Below, piece after piece: positions 7,533 through 17,570 of a stretch of 64,000 bases of DNA; the stretch's first letter is position 1, and each line of letters starts with the position of its first letter. The notes under the pieces are model-generated. The model saw only the letters and a list, made by a program, of their open reading frames with translations. It made no database searches and had not been told where the DNA came from. The stretch comes from Streptococcus caballi DSM 19004 (GTDB taxonomy: Bacteria > Bacillota > Bacilli > Lactobacillales > Streptococcaceae), in contig NZ_KB904122.1 in the NCBI RefSeq assembly GCF_000379985.1, forward strand, positions 229 to 64,228. The letters are read 5' to 3'. The translations under genes and the position numbers were made by a program.

Positions 7533-7678
7533 TTTGCTTAAAGATTATTGTCTTTGGTGGGAGTGTATGGCTTCATTTTAGTTTCCTTATTTGGGACATT
7601 ATATCACAAAAAGCAAGTCTGAAAGCGGATTTTATGGTAAAATGATAGGGCAAATAAAAATAGATAGGAAGTTTTATT

Positions 7679-8281
7679 ATGAAATTTCTAGAATTAAACA
7701 AGAAACGCCATGCTGTCAAACATTTCAACGCTAAAAAGGTTGATTACAACGATTTACGCACAGCTATTGAAATCGCTACGTTAGCACCCTCTGCTCATAA
7801 TATCCAACCATGGAAGTTTGTAGTTGTAAAAGAGAGAAAACAGCAACTAGCAGAAGTGATGTATGGTGGCAATAAAGATCAAGCTCAGGAAGCACAATAT
7901 GTTATTGTTATTTTTAGTGACACAGACCTTCCAAAACGATCACGTAAAATTGCTCGAAATGGGGTTAAAATTTTGTCTGATGATACCTTGAGTCGCTATA
8001 TGCAATCCTACCCCACTATGTTTCAGCAGTTTAGCCCACAAGTCACTAGCGACTATCTAGCTTTAAATATTGGATTGGTGACGATGAATTTGGTTTTAGC
8101 GCTGACCGATCAAGGTTTGGCTTCAAATATTTTTCTTGGTTTTGATAAGACAAAAGTCAATGAAGTATTAGAGATTGACCGTCGTTTTCGACCAGAAGTC
8201 TTAGTGACAGTGGGGTACAGTGATGAAAAGACTGAGCCAAGCTATCGTTTACCTGTAGATGACATTATGGAGGTAAGGTAA
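7679..8281 (+). CDS. Nitroreductase-family protein
   Basis: The 200-residue protein fits FMN-dependent nitroreductases: an N-terminal RHAVKHF motif (R/RS-x-R-x-F type FMN phosphate binding), then LAPSAHNIQPWKFVVV (about 36-51), the classical flavin-contacting segment, and a C-terminal VTVGYSDE where the family reads xxxGxP. It would reduce nitro compounds or quinones with NAD(P)H. It is the first gene of a tight three-gene unit; its stop overlaps the next start by one base, and that gene overlaps pepV. A -10 with TGn extension (TGGTAAAAT, 7635-7643) lies upstream. Confidence 0.88.
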   Translation: MKFLELNKKRHAVKHFNAKKVDYNDLRTAIEIATLAPSAHNIQPWKFVVVKERKQQLAEVMYGGNKDQAQEAQYVIVIFSDTDLPKRSRKIARNGVKILSDDTLSRYMQSYPTMFQQFSPQVTSDYLALNIGLVTMNLVLALTDQGLASNIFLGFDKTKVNEVLEIDRRFRPEVLVTVGYSDEKTEPSYRLPVDDIMEVR

Positions 8282-8709
8282 TGGCAGCCATCCAAGATTT
8301 AAATCAGCTTTTGGCGAGCATGGAGCCTGTTTTAAAAGAAGAGGTTTTTGTGTTTGCGACCTTGACTGCCTCGTCACAACTTCCTTTTGACTTGATTGAG
8401 GCAAGTATTAAGGAAGAGGAAGGTTTGTCAGTTCTTGTCACGGAAAAAATTGCACACACCTATGGCTTAGAGGCTCAGTTTAGATCAGCTTGGATTACGC
8501 TAAATGTTCACTCCGATTTGGCTGCGGTGGGTTTAACAGCCGCTTTTGCAAGCGCATTAGGAGAAGCTGGTTTAAGCTGCAATGTGGTAGCTGGAAATTA
8601 CCATGATCATATCTTAGTGCCATATGATAAAGCGGACTTGGCGATGAGAACATTAAAAGGATTACAAGAAGTAGCACAGAAAGAGAGTTTAGAGAAAAAT
8701 GACAATTGA
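8281..8709 (+). CDS. ACT-domain-containing protein (PF10000-like)
   Basis: The 142-residue protein resembles the small ACT_3/DUF2241 group: LNQLLASMEPVL at the start, FVFATL near residue 25, a long middle with EGLSVLV, and a second half with WITLNVHSDLAAVGLTAAFA and CNVVAGNYHDHILVP. Such proteins are thought to bind amino acids, but their role is not established. The start codon overlaps the nitroreductase stop, and its end overlaps the pepV start by 11 bases, so all three are probably co-translated. Confidence 0.75.
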   Translation: MAAIQDLNQLLASMEPVLKEEVFVFATLTASSQLPFDLIEASIKEEEGLSVLVTEKIAHTYGLEAQFRSAWITLNVHSDLAAVGLTAAFASALGEAGLSCNVVAGNYHDHILVPYDKADLAMRTLKGLQEVAQKESLEKNDN

Positions 8710-10105
8710 TTTTAAAGCAGAGGTTGACAAACGCAAAGATGTCATGATGGAAGACTTGTTTAGTCTTTTGCGCATCAATTCGGAACGCGATGATACCCAA
8801 GCTAATGATCAACATCCTTTCGGGCCTGGACCTGTGAAGGCATTGGAGCATTTTTTGGCAATGGCAGAGCGTGATGGTTATAAAGCCCGCAACATTGATA
8901 ATTACGCTGGTGATTTTGAATTTGGTGAGGGAGATGAAGTTCTTGGGATTTTTGCCCATTTGGATGTCGTGCCAGCAGGTAGTGGCTGGGACACCAATCC
9001 TTACGAGCCAGTCATCAAAGATGGTAAACTCTATGCGCGTGGGTCATCAGATGACAAAGGTCCAACAATGGCTTGCTACTATGCTCTTAAAATCATCAAA
9101 GAACTTGGCTTACCAGTGTCTAAAAAAGTTCGTTTCATTGTCGGTACCGACGAAGAATCTGGTTGGGGGGACATGGACTATTATTTCGCCCACAACGGTC
9201 TCAAAGATCCAGATTTTGGCTTCTCACCAGACGCTGAGTTTCCTATTATCAATGGCGAAAAAGGTAACATCACCGAGTACCTTCATTTTACTGGGGAAAA
9301 TAGCGGAGCTTTCACCTTGCATCGCTTTGCTGGCGGACTTCGCGAAAACATGGTACCTGAATCAGCAACCGCAGCCTTCACTGCAGATTTTGCGCTAACA
9401 GACTTGCAAGAAAAGCTGAATGCATTCATTACAGAATATCCAGTGACAGCCGAGCTTAAAGAAGAAGCAGGTCAATTTGTCTTGACAGTCTTTGGTAAAT
9501 CAGCTCACGGCTCAACACCAGAAGCGGGAATCAATGGTGCCACTTACCTGGCCAAATTCCTCAATCAATTTGCTTTTGACGGTTCTGCTAAAACCTATCT
9601 TGACTTCATCGCAACTGTCCTTCACGAAGACTTTTCTGGTGAAAATTTAGGCGTAGCCTACACAGACGATAAAATGGGGCCTCTCAGCATGAACGCAGGT
9701 GTCTTCAACTTTGACAAGACTTCTGCTGACAATACCATTGCGTTGAACTTCCGTTACCCACAAGGGACAGATGCTCAAACTATCAAGGCAGGTCTTGAAA
9801 AATTAGAAGGCATTGGAAAGGTTACCTTGTCAGAACATGAACACACTCCTCACTATGTGCCTGCTGATGATCCATTGGTGGCAACGCTTTTGTCAGTTTA
9901 TGAAAAACAAACTGGCCTCAAAGGTCACGAACAAATCATTGGGGGCGGAACTTTTGGACGTCTCTTAAAACGAGGCGTAGCCTTCGGTGCCATGTTCCCA
10001 GATTATGTCAACACCATGCACCAAGCCAATGAATTCGCTGATGTAGAAGACCTTTACCGCGCCGCAGCCATCTATGCTGAAGCTATTTATGAGTTAATCA
10101 AATAA
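8699..10105 (+). CDS. pepV: Dipeptidase PepV
   Basis: The 468-residue cytoplasmic M20-family dipeptidase has its expected length and zinc ligands: His87-x-Asp89 (AHLDVVP), Asp119 (SSDDKGP), Glu152/Glu153 (TDEESGWGD), Asp178 (SPDAEFP) and a late His in the TMHQANEF region. It cleaves unsubstituted dipeptides taken up by the cell and supplies amino acids, a central activity in streptococci and lactococci. The ATG lies inside the end of the ACT gene. A bidirectional terminator separates it from convergent mnmE. Confidence 0.95.
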   Translation: MTIDFKAEVDKRKDVMMEDLFSLLRINSERDDTQANDQHPFGPGPVKALEHFLAMAERDGYKARNIDNYAGDFEFGEGDEVLGIFAHLDVVPAGSGWDTNPYEPVIKDGKLYARGSSDDKGPTMACYYALKIIKELGLPVSKKVRFIVGTDEESGWGDMDYYFAHNGLKDPDFGFSPDAEFPIINGEKGNITEYLHFTGENSGAFTLHRFAGGLRENMVPESATAAFTADFALTDLQEKLNAFITEYPVTAELKEEAGQFVLTVFGKSAHGSTPEAGINGATYLAKFLNQFAFDGSAKTYLDFIATVLHEDFSGENLGVAYTDDKMGPLSMNAGVFNFDKTSADNTIALNFRYPQGTDAQTIKAGLEKLEGIGKVTLSEHEHTPHYVPADDPLVATLLSVYEKQTGLKGHEQIIGGGTFGRLLKRGVAFGAMFPDYVNTMHQANEFADVEDLYRAAAIYAEAIYELIK

Positions 10106-10124
10106 TCTTTCAAAGGCTATAAAG

Positions 10125-10152
10125 AAAAGGGAATCCGCTAGGATTTCCTTTT
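10125..10152. terminator. Terminator shared by pepV and mnmE
   Basis: AAAAGGGAATCC pairs with GGATTTCCTTTT (one G-U) around GCTA. A and T runs flank it on both sides. Confidence 0.8.
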
Positions 10153-11526
10153 TTATTTCCCAAGGCAAAATTGACTAAAGAGTTGGGTAATGAGCTCATC
10201 TGGTGCGGCATCACCTGTAATCTCTCCGAGAATTTCCCAAGTTCTAGTCATATCAACCTGCAATAAATCAACTGGCATACCCAGTTCCAGTCCTTCGTTG
10301 ACAGCACGTAAGCTTTCAACAGCTTTTTCGATCAAGGAAATATGGCGGGCATTGGATAGATAAGTGGCATCTTGTTCCACAATACCAGCATTATCAAAAA
10401 AGAGTTGATTAATACGTTCTTCAATGAGGTCAATATTTTGATTTTTCAAAACGGAAATACGGATGACATCACTAGGCAACTCATCAACTTCAATGACTTC
10501 GGGTAGATCAGTCTTATTGAGCAAGATGATGCGGTTACTATTTTGACTGAGTTCTAACAAAGTACGGTCTTGTTCAGTGAGTTTTTCTGCTGCGTTGAGG
10601 ACAAGTAGCACAAGGTCAGCTTCGTTAAGGGCTTTTTTGGAACGTTCAACACCAATTCTTTCAACGATATCATCTGTTTCGCGAATACCAGCGGTATCAA
10701 CAAGTTTGAGAGGAACGCCTTTGATATTGACGTATTCTTCGATGATATCACGAGTGGTGCCTTCGATGTTAGTAACGATGGCTTTTTCTTCACGAAGAAG
10801 GTTGTTGAGCAGACTTGATTTACCAACGTTTGGTCGGCCAATGATGGCAGTAGAAAGACCTTCGCGCAAAATCTTGCCACGGCGAGCTGTTCGTAGAAGA
10901 TTTTCCAGAAGAGCCTGAAATTCTTGCGTTTTCTCGCGCATGAGAGCAGTGGTCATTTCCTCAACATCATCATATTCAGGATAGTCAATATTAACTTCGA
11001 CCTGAGCCAAGGTATTGAGAATTTCTTGGCGCGTGTTGTCAATCAAAGATTTGAGAGAGCCATCCAACTGTTTAACAGCGATATTCATGGCCTTATCTGT
11101 TTTGGCACGGATAATATCCATGACAGCTTCAGCCTGAGTCAAATCAACGCGGCCATTGAGAAAAGCACGCTTGGTAAACTCTCCTGGCTCAGCCATGCGA
11201 GCTCCTTGACGTAAAATCAGTTGCAAAATCTCATTGGTTACAGCAATACCGCCATGCGTATTGATTTCAATAACATCCTCGCGCGTGAATGTCTTAGGCG
11301 CACGCATGACCCCAACCATAACCTCATCTAAAATCTCATCTTTTTGTGGATCAAAAATGTGACCATAGTTGAGCGTATGCGAATCAACCCTTTCAAGATC
11401 TTTTCCCTTAAAAATGCTTTTGGCAATGGTTAGCGCATCGCTGCCGGAAATACGGACGATACCGATAGCTCCTTCTCCCAGCGGTGTTGCGATAGCAGTG
11501 ATAGTATCAAACTCTTTTGTAATCAT
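10153..11526 (-). CDS. mnmE: tRNA modification GTPase MnmE
   Basis: With MnmG this GTPase makes the 5-carboxymethylaminomethyl group on wobble uridine of certain tRNAs. The protein shows the N-terminal folate-binding domain ([18 protein letters not shown]), a helical domain, an inserted G domain with P-loop GRPNVGKSS, switch DTAGIRET and NKTDLP, and the C-terminal FCLGK catalytic Cys motif. Starting at ATG 11526 (MITKEFDT) gives 457 residues, the family length; a TTG 18 bases further upstream only adds six unsupported residues. No strong SD is seen for either start. Confidence 0.95.
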   Translation of the reverse strand: MITKEFDTITAIATPLGEGAIGIVRISGSDALTIAKSIFKGKDLERVDSHTLNYGHIFDPQKDEILDEVMVGVMRAPKTFTREDVIEINTHGGIAVTNEILQLILRQGARMAEPGEFTKRAFLNGRVDLTQAEAVMDIIRAKTDKAMNIAVKQLDGSLKSLIDNTRQEILNTLAQVEVNIDYPEYDDVEEMTTALMREKTQEFQALLENLLRTARRGKILREGLSTAIIGRPNVGKSSLLNNLLREEKAIVTNIEGTTRDIIEEYVNIKGVPLKLVDTAGIRETDDIVERIGVERSKKALNEADLVLLVLNAAEKLTEQDRTLLELSQNSNRIILLNKTDLPEVIEVDELPSDVIRISVLKNQNIDLIEERINQLFFDNAGIVEQDATYLSNARHISLIEKAVESLRAVNEGLELGMPVDLLQVDMTRTWEILGEITGDAAPDELITQLFSQFCLGK

Positions 11527-11544
11527 ACGGTTATTGTAACGCAA

Positions 11545-11923
11545 AAGAATAGAGGAGGCAAGTGATTGCTATCTCCTGCTTGGTAGTTCCCTTCTTTTTA
11601 AAATCTATTAACAAAAAATGTTGAAGATCTGTCTCCAATCCTTCCTCAAAGGGGTGAAATAAAACATTTCGAAAGTAGAAAAAGACTAATGTTGCAGTCA
11701 TTCCTGCTAACAAATGTTTTATTTGAATTGATAGTTAGCCGATCTTTAAAAGTTAGTTGTTCAGAAAATGAGTTCCTTGTAACTCAGTCTGTATTTTTCG
11801 TCAGAAAACCTGACCCCCGATACGATGTGCAAAGTCCTTCAGAAAAATGGCGAGGAGGCCACCATAATCGGTAAGCGTTGATTTTTCTTTCCCTTCTCTT
11901 TGCGACTTAAAATATTAAAATGC
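11545..11923. other. Gene-poor stretch upstream of rpiA
   Basis: I see no convincing gene in these about 380 bases. The only open frames are short and unlike known proteins. One frame near 11809-11880 ends in a segment (GEEATIIGKR) faintly like the C-terminus of an amidotransferase- or PurM-like protein, but it is too short to name. Confidence 0.4.
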
Positions 11924-11953
11924 TTCCAAAAATGGCTTTAGTCATGTTATAAT
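11924..11953 (+). promoter_or_regulatory. Promoter of the rpiA-deoB-punA-deoD operon
   Basis: A strong extended -10, TGTTATAAT (11945-11953), with a weak -35 TTCCAA (11924-11929). It lies 40 bases upstream of rpiA. No other comparable promoter is seen before 18350, so the whole salvage operon may use it. Confidence 0.65.
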
Positions 11954-11992
11954 ATGATTTGAGATGACTTTTATAAAATCTAGGAGGAGTCT

Positions 11993-12667
11993 ATGGAAAA
12001 ACTAAAGAAAATTGCCGCTGTCACAGCGACTCAGTATGTTAAAGATGGTATGGTTGTTGGTCTTGGAACAGGTTCAACAGCTTATTATTTTGTTGAAGAA
12101 ATCGGTCGTCGTGTTCAAGAAGAAGGCTTGCAGATCATAGGTGTTACAACATCTAGTCGGACGACTGCACAGGCTGAGAGCTTGGGGATTCCTCTCAAAG
12201 CTGTTGATGATATTGATATCATCGATGTCACTGTCGACGGTGCAGATGAAGTTGATCCAGATTTTAACGGTATTAAGGGTGGCGGTGGCGCTCTTCTCAT
12301 GGAAAAAATTGTTGCCACACCAACAAAAAATTATATTTGGGTAGTTGATGAGAGCAAGATGGTTGAAAAATTGGGTGCTTTCAAACTTCCTGTTGAGGTC
12401 GTGCAATATGGTGCAGAACGCATCTTCCGCGAATTTGCAGCTAAGGGTTATAAACCTTCTTTTCGTGAATATGATGGTGTGCGCTTCGTGACAGACATGA
12501 AGAACTTCATTATTGATCTAGATCTTGGTGTCATTGACAATCCAGTTGAATTTGGCAAGGAATTAAAGGCTATGACTGGTGTTGTAGACCATGGACTTTT
12601 CACTGGAATGGTTAATAAAGTCATTGTCGCTGGTAAAGACGGCGTCAAAGTACTTGAAAGACCTTAG
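11993..12667 (+). CDS. rpiA: Ribose-5-phosphate isomerase A
   Basis: RpiA interconverts ribose 5-phosphate and ribulose 5-phosphate. The 224-residue protein has the family motifs [12 protein letters not shown] (phosphate binding, about 22-33), [19 protein letters not shown] (active-site Asp and Lys/Gly loop) and [21 protein letters not shown] is ideal. It heads the salvage cluster: ribose 1-phosphate released from nucleosides by PunA/DeoD is converted by DeoB to ribose 5-phosphate, which RpiA passes to the pentose phosphate pathway. Confidence 0.96.
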   Translation: MEKLKKIAAVTATQYVKDGMVVGLGTGSTAYYFVEEIGRRVQEEGLQIIGVTTSSRTTAQAESLGIPLKAVDDIDIIDVTVDGADEVDPDFNGIKGGGGALLMEKIVATPTKNYIWVVDESKMVEKLGAFKLPVEVVQYGAERIFREFAAKGYKPSFREYDGVRFVTDMKNFIIDLDLGVIDNPVEFGKELKAMTGVVDHGLFTGMVNKVIVAGKDGVKVLERP

Positions 12668-12845
12668 TATTTTTAAGCAAAATCTATAAGTAAATTCCTA
12701 AGCTTCTCTCTTTGCTTCTGATTATCTTAATCTTGTTTGGCGTTGCTGGAAACGGTGGCTTTAGCGATTAAATAAAGGAATCAGCAAAGAAAGCACTTGG
12801 GCAGGTCATGGGTGCCAACCGTAACCACCCTTAGAAAGAAATAAC

Positions 12846-14057
12846 ATGTCAACATTTGATCGTATTCACTTAGTCGTTCTGGATTCTGTCGGAATCGGTG
12901 CAGCTCCAGATGCCAATAATTTCCAAAACGCTGGTGTACCAGATGGTGCTTCTGATACTCTGGGACACATCTCAAAAACTGTTGGACTTAATGTACCAAA
13001 CATGGCCAAGATTGGCTTGGGCAATATCCCGCGTCCGCAAGCATTAAAAACTGTCCCAGCTGAAGAACATCCAAGCGGTTATGCTACAAAATTACAGGAA
13101 GTCTCTCTTGGTAAAGACACTATGACTGGTCACTGGGAAATTATGGGACTCAATATCACCGAACCCTTTGACACTTTCTGGAATGGTTTTCCAGAGGAAA
13201 TTATCACCAAGATTGAAGAATTTTCCGGTCGCAAAGTTATTCGTGAAGCCAATAAACCTTATTCAGGAACAGCTGTTATTGAAGACTTTGGTCCACGTCA
13301 AATGGAAACAGGTGAATTGATTATCTACACTTCAGCTGATCCAGTTCTCCAAATTGCAGCACATGAGGATATTATTCCGCTTGATGAACTCTATCGTATT
13401 TGTGAATACGCACGCTCTATTACCTTAGAACGTCCAGCTTTGCTTGGCCGTATTATTGCTCGTCCTTATGTGGGAACTCCAGGACATTTCACACGTACAG
13501 CTAATCGTCGTGACCTTGCCGTGTCACCTTTTGCCCCAACTGTTCTTAATAAGTTGGACGAAGCAGGCATTGACACCTTTGCTGTTGGTAAAATCAACGA
13601 TATTTTCAATGGTTCAGGTATTAATCATGACATGGGACACAATAAATCAAATAGTCATGGTATGGATACATTGATTAAGACTATGGGCTTGTCTGAGTTC
13701 CAAAAAGGCTTCTCTTTTACTAACTTGGTTGACTTTGATGCTCTTTATGGACACCGCCGCAATGCACACGGTTATCGTGATTGTTTGCACGAATTTGATA
13801 AGCGTTTACCAGAGATTATTGCTGCTATGCGCGACAAAGATTTGCTGCTGATCACGGCTGATCACGGAAATGATCCAACCTATGCAGGAACTGACCATAC
13901 TCGTGAATACATTCCGCTTTTGGCTTACAGTCCATCCTTTACAGGCAATGGCCTTATTCCAGTGGGACATTTTGCGGATATCTCAGCAACCATCGCTGAT
14001 AATTTCGGTGTTGAAACAGCCATGATTGGGGAAAGTTTCTTAGATAAGTTGGTCTAA
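12846..14057 (+). CDS. deoB: Phosphopentomutase
   Basis: DeoB converts (deoxy)ribose 1-phosphate to the 5-phosphate. The 403-residue alkaline-phosphatase-superfamily enzyme has metal-binding [14 protein letters not shown] at the start, the phosphorylated Thr segment [30 protein letters not shown], and the C-terminal [19 protein letters not shown] metal site. It lies between rpiA and punA on the same strand. SD AGAAAGAAA is modest. Confidence 0.96.
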   Translation: MSTFDRIHLVVLDSVGIGAAPDANNFQNAGVPDGASDTLGHISKTVGLNVPNMAKIGLGNIPRPQALKTVPAEEHPSGYATKLQEVSLGKDTMTGHWEIMGLNITEPFDTFWNGFPEEIITKIEEFSGRKVIREANKPYSGTAVIEDFGPRQMETGELIIYTSADPVLQIAAHEDIIPLDELYRICEYARSITLERPALLGRIIARPYVGTPGHFTRTANRRDLAVSPFAPTVLNKLDEAGIDTFAVGKINDIFNGSGINHDMGHNKSNSHGMDTLIKTMGLSEFQKGFSFTNLVDFDALYGHRRNAHGYRDCLHEFDKRLPEIIAAMRDKDLLLITADHGNDPTYAGTDHTREYIPLLAYSPSFTGNGLIPVGHFADISATIADNFGVETAMIGESFLDKLV

Positions 14058-14076
14058 AACAGGAAAAGGAAATTTT

Positions 14077-14898
14077 ATGTCTGAACAATTAAGTTTACTC
14101 GAAAAAATTGAAGAAGCACGTCATTTTTTGAAATGGCGTGGTTGTGATGCGCCAGAATTTGGTCTCATTCTAGGATCTGGTCTTGGTGAATTGGCTGAAG
14201 AAATTACCGACTCTATTACTGTTGATTATAAAGACATTCCACACTGGGGCTTGTCAACAGTAGCAGGGCATGCTGGCAAATTAGTTTATGGTGACCTTGG
14301 TGGACACAAGGTCTTGGCTCTTCAAGGCCGTTTCCACTATTATGAAGGAAATCCTATGGAGCTGGTGACTTTTCCTGTCCGTGTCATGAAGGCCTTGGGG
14401 TGTGAAGGAGTTTTAGTCACCAATGCTGCTGGTGGAATTGGCTTTGGGCCTGGTACATTGATGGCTATTTCAGATCACATCAATATGACTGGTCAAAATC
14501 CTCTGATTGGTGCTAATCTGGATGATTTTGGTCCACGTTTCCCTGATATGTCAAACGCCTATACGCCCGAATACCGTAAAGTTGCTCATGAAGTAGCTGA
14601 TAAGATTGGCATTAAGTTAGACGAAGGGGTGTATGTTGGTGTATCTGGACCTTGCTATGAAACGCCTGCTGAAATTCGTGCCTTTAAGACACTAGGTGCG
14701 GATGCTGTTGGTATGTCAACGGTTCCTGAAGTGATTGTTGCAGCTCATTCTGGGCTTAAAGTTTTGGGGATATCTGCTATTACTAATCATGCAGCAGGTT
14801 TTCAATCGGAACTTAACCATGAAGAAGTGGTTGCCGTTACCCGACGCATCAAGGAAGAATTCAAGAGCTTGATTAAATCTATTCTGGAAGCCTTGTAG
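14077..14898 (+). CDS. punA: Purine nucleoside phosphorylase PunA
   Basis: This 273-residue enzyme is the trimeric type that cleaves inosine and guanosine with phosphate. It shows GLILGSGLGELAEE (phosphate-binding Ser), TVAGHAGKLVYG, VTNAAGGIG and SGPCYETPAEIRAFK with AVGMSTVPEVIVAAH, all PNP family II hallmarks. It is distinct from the hexameric DeoD enzyme encoded three genes downstream. SD AGGAAAAGGA precedes the ATG. Confidence 0.95.
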   Translation: MSEQLSLLEKIEEARHFLKWRGCDAPEFGLILGSGLGELAEEITDSITVDYKDIPHWGLSTVAGHAGKLVYGDLGGHKVLALQGRFHYYEGNPMELVTFPVRVMKALGCEGVLVTNAAGGIGFGPGTLMAISDHINMTGQNPLIGANLDDFGPRFPDMSNAYTPEYRKVAHEVADKIGIKLDEGVYVGVSGPCYETPAEIRAFKTLGADAVGMSTVPEVIVAAHSGLKVLGISAITNHAAGFQSELNHEEVVAVTRRIKEEFKSLIKSILEAL

Positions 14899-14911
14899 AA
14901 ATTAGGTTAAT

Positions 14912-15613
14912 ATGCGTGTTCATTTTATTATTCATGAGAGTTTTGAAGCACCAGGTGTTTATCTGGATTGGGCTAATCAGCACCATCAAGTTAGCATGAC
15001 CAAATGCTATGAAAATCGGGCTTTGCCACAGTCTATTGATGATTTGGACATGTTAATTGTCATGGGAGGGCCACAAAGTCCTCAGACGACAAAGGAAGAG
15101 TGTCCTCATTTTGATGCGGCAGCTGAAATGGAACTCATTCAGCGTTTTGTTGCAGCCGACAAGCCCGTTATCGGTGTCTGCCTCGGCGCTCAGCTATTAG
15201 GTCAGTCTTACGGGGCTCAAGTTCAATCTAGTCCACATAAGGAAATTGGAAATTTCCCTATTCACTTGACAACAGCTGGTCTGGAAGATGAGAAGTTATC
15301 GTCTTTTAAACCCAACTTGGTTGTTGGCCATTGGCATGGAGATATGCCTGGTTTGACTGAGAATGCTCAGGTCTTGGCCAAAAGTCAAGGCTGTCCTCGT
15401 CAGATTGTCAAATACAGCGATAAGCATTATGGATTTCAATGCCACTTGGAATTTAAAAAGGAAATGGTTGAAGCACTTTTGGCTCAGGAGGCTGACTATG
15501 AACAAAGCGTAGCCAGTCATCCTTTTGTGCAAGAAGCAGAAGCTATTCTGTCTTATGATTATTCTGAAATGAACCAAGCTTTAGTATCATTCCTAGACCA
15601 TTTTAATGCTTAA
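14912..15613 (+). CDS. Class I glutamine amidotransferase-like protein
   Basis: The 233-residue protein is a stand-alone class I GATase domain with an intact triad: nucleophile Cys90 in GVCLGAQ, His178 and Glu180 in FQCHLEF. It resembles GMP synthase-type subunits and the YfeJ-like proteins, but no synthetase domain is attached. In streptococcal salvage clusters this gene sits between punA and a ClC gene; the acceptor substrate is unknown. It overlaps the next gene by eight bases. Confidence 0.85.
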   Translation: MRVHFIIHESFEAPGVYLDWANQHHQVSMTKCYENRALPQSIDDLDMLIVMGGPQSPQTTKEECPHFDAAAEMELIQRFVAADKPVIGVCLGAQLLGQSYGAQVQSSPHKEIGNFPIHLTTAGLEDEKLSSFKPNLVVGHWHGDMPGLTENAQVLAKSQGCPRQIVKYSDKHYGFQCHLEFKKEMVEALLAQEADYEQSVASHPFVQEAEAILSYDYSEMNQALVSFLDHFNA

Positions 15614-16856
15614 ACTACAAAACACTTACCAGTGGCGTTTACTCTGTGCCCTTGTCCTGACAGCAATTTTTGCAGGTTTGGGTGGTATCTTTTTGCATGA
15701 GCTACTACATGTTGTTGAGAAACTTCTCTTTGGTCAAGCTGAAAGTCAGGGAGCAACTTTCTTTCTCTCCGTTCCTCCTTTGCGACGGTTCTGGGTTGCC
15801 TTTGGCACAGGCCTTTTGTCAGCCTTTGGTTGGTTGATTTTACAAAGCAAACATAGGCAAATCTTATCTATCAAAGCGCAAATGGCGCAAGATGAACAAA
15901 GTCAGTCAGACCGTCCCATTTTGTGGGTTCATTTCTGTCATATTCTTTTGCAGATTGTTTCTGTTGGTGCAGGCTCACCAATCGGAAAAGAAGGAGCTCC
16001 GCGTGAATTGGGTGCTCTTGGTGCAGGGAGAATAGCAGCTTGTTTCAAGTTGACTTTACCAGACAGGCGCTTTCTCATTGCTTGCGGTGCGGCGGCAGGC
16101 TTGGCGGCTGTTTATCAGGTACCGCTTGCTAGTACCTTCTTCATTTTTGAAACTTTGGCTATTGGCCTGTCCATACGCAACCTTTTATTGGCAGGCTTGG
16201 CGACCTTCTTAGCTGCTTGGATGGCTCAGTTGGTCATTTCGTCTGAAGCACTTTATCAGATTGCTGCTTTTAAGACGAATTGGTCGAGTCTTCTCGTGGC
16301 ACTTGTGGTAGGAGCAATTGTTGGTCCTTTGGCGCAACTTTTTCAAAGGATTGTTGTCGTTGCCAACTGTCATAAGCAAAAAGACAAGCTTATCTTAGCC
16401 TATTTGCCGCTTGTTTTTGCCCTACTGGCTCTATTGTCTCTTACTTTTCCTGAACTTTTGGGAAATGGCGGAGCTTTCGCCCAGCAAGTCTTTAATGGTA
16501 TGGGTATGAAGCATACTTTCTTGCTGTTATTCTTAAAAGCTGCGTTGGTTGTTTTTGTCATGCGTGCTGGTGCCTATGGTGGCACTTTGACACCATCTTT
16601 TGCCATGGGTAGTGCCTTAGGACTTATCATCTTTTCTGGCTTGCATCTGCTCAATCCAAATCTTGCTAGCAATGCAGCTATTTTATCGGGTGCAGTAGCT
16701 TTTCTGGCTACGACTATGAGCGCGCCACTGACAGCTGTTGGCTTGGTTATGTCCTTTACTGGTCAACCACCGTCAGCCCTTTTACCCTTGCTTGTGGCAG
16801 TTGTTACAGCTCATTTTATCAATATTTTTCTTACAACATTACTAAATAGAAATTGA
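15606..16856 (+). CDS. ClC-type chloride channel/transporter
   Basis: The 416-residue integral membrane protein has the key ClC motifs: [14 protein letters not shown] (about 121-134), in which Glu129 matches the gating glutamate, and [18 protein letters not shown] late in the sequence. It is closer to standard bacterial ClC proteins than the ClC-like gene at 93-1307. The start overlaps the amidotransferase gene by eight bases and its stop (16854-16856) lies nine bases before the deoD ATG, so it is part of the salvage operon, although its link to nucleoside metabolism is obscure. Confidence 0.88.
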   Translation: MLKLQNTYQWRLLCALVLTAIFAGLGGIFLHELLHVVEKLLFGQAESQGATFFLSVPPLRRFWVAFGTGLLSAFGWLILQSKHRQILSIKAQMAQDEQSQSDRPILWVHFCHILLQIVSVGAGSPIGKEGAPRELGALGAGRIAACFKLTLPDRRFLIACGAAAGLAAVYQVPLASTFFIFETLAIGLSIRNLLLAGLATFLAAWMAQLVISSEALYQIAAFKTNWSSLLVALVVGAIVGPLAQLFQRIVVVANCHKQKDKLILAYLPLVFALLALLSLTFPELLGNGGAFAQQVFNGMGMKHTFLLLFLKAALVVFVMRAGAYGGTLTPSFAMGSALGLIIFSGLHLLNPNLASNAAILSGAVAFLATTMSAPLTAVGLVMSFTGQPPSALLPLLVAVVTAHFINIFLTTLLNRN

Positions 16857-16864
16857 GGAAACTT

Positions 16865-17569
16865 ATGTCAATTCATATTGGTGCCGAACAAGGCCAAATT
16901 GCTGATAAAATTTTACTTCCTGGTGACCCTTTGCGTGCCAAATTTATCGCAGAGCATTTTTTAGAAGATGCTGTATGTTTTAATGAGGTCCGCGGCATGC
17001 TTGGTTATACAGGAACCTATAAAGGGCATCGTGTCTCAGTTATGGGAACAGGGATGGGGATGCCTTCTATTTCCATCTATGCTAATGAGCTCATCACTTC
17101 TTACGGTGTTAAAAAGTTAATCCGTGTCGGAACAGCAGGCTCAGTTAATAAAGATGTGCATGTGCGTGACCTAGTTTTGGCGCAGGCTGCTGGAACCACT
17201 TCAAGCATGATTAAAAATGAGTGGCCACAATATGATTTCCCACAAATTGCTGATTTTGATCTCTTAGATAAAGCGTATCACATTGCTAAGGATTTGAAAT
17301 TGACAGCGCATGTTGGTAGCGTGCTTTCTATTGATGCTTTTTATTCAGATTTTGCAGATAATAACATCAAGCTTGGTCAACTAGGCATCAAGGCATTGGA
17401 AATGGAAGCTGCGGCACTTTACTATTTGGCTGCTAAACACGGTGTGCAAGCTCTGGGTATCATGACTATTTCAGATAGCTTGGTCAACGATGAGGACACA
17501 ACGGCAGAAGAACGTCAGACTACTTTTACTGACATGATGAAAGTTGGGCTTGAAACCCTGATTGCTTAA
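16865..17569 (+). CDS. deoD: Purine nucleoside phosphorylase DeoD
   Basis: This is the hexameric PNP (family I) acting on adenosine, inosine, guanosine and deoxynucleosides. It shows [56 protein letters not shown] and the catalytic ISDSLV Asp. The ATG at 16865 is chosen because GAGG lies six bases upstream; an in-frame TTG at 16853 would overlap the previous gene and has no SD. It gives 234 residues, the family length. Confidence 0.95.
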   Translation: MSIHIGAEQGQIADKILLPGDPLRAKFIAEHFLEDAVCFNEVRGMLGYTGTYKGHRVSVMGTGMGMPSISIYANELITSYGVKKLIRVGTAGSVNKDVHVRDLVLAQAAGTTSSMIKNEWPQYDFPQIADFDLLDKAYHIAKDLKLTAHVGSVLSIDAFYSDFADNNIKLGQLGIKALEMEAAALYYLAAKHGVQALGIMTISDSLVNDEDTTAEERQTTFTDMMKVGLETLIA

Positions 17570-17570
17570 G

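Noticed and set aside
11531-11713. A 60-residue minus-strand frame upstream of mnmE
   Set aside because: No resemblance to any family, no SD, and it overlaps the mnmE start region; probably chance.
11809-11880. A short frame ending GEEATIIGKR, faintly PurM-like
   Set aside because: About twenty residues are not enough to claim a remnant.
12690-12771. A frame reading LLSLLLIILILFGVAGNGGFSD between rpiA and deoB
   Set aside because: It looks like a small membrane peptide but has no start codon or ribosome-binding site and follows a stop; too short to call.
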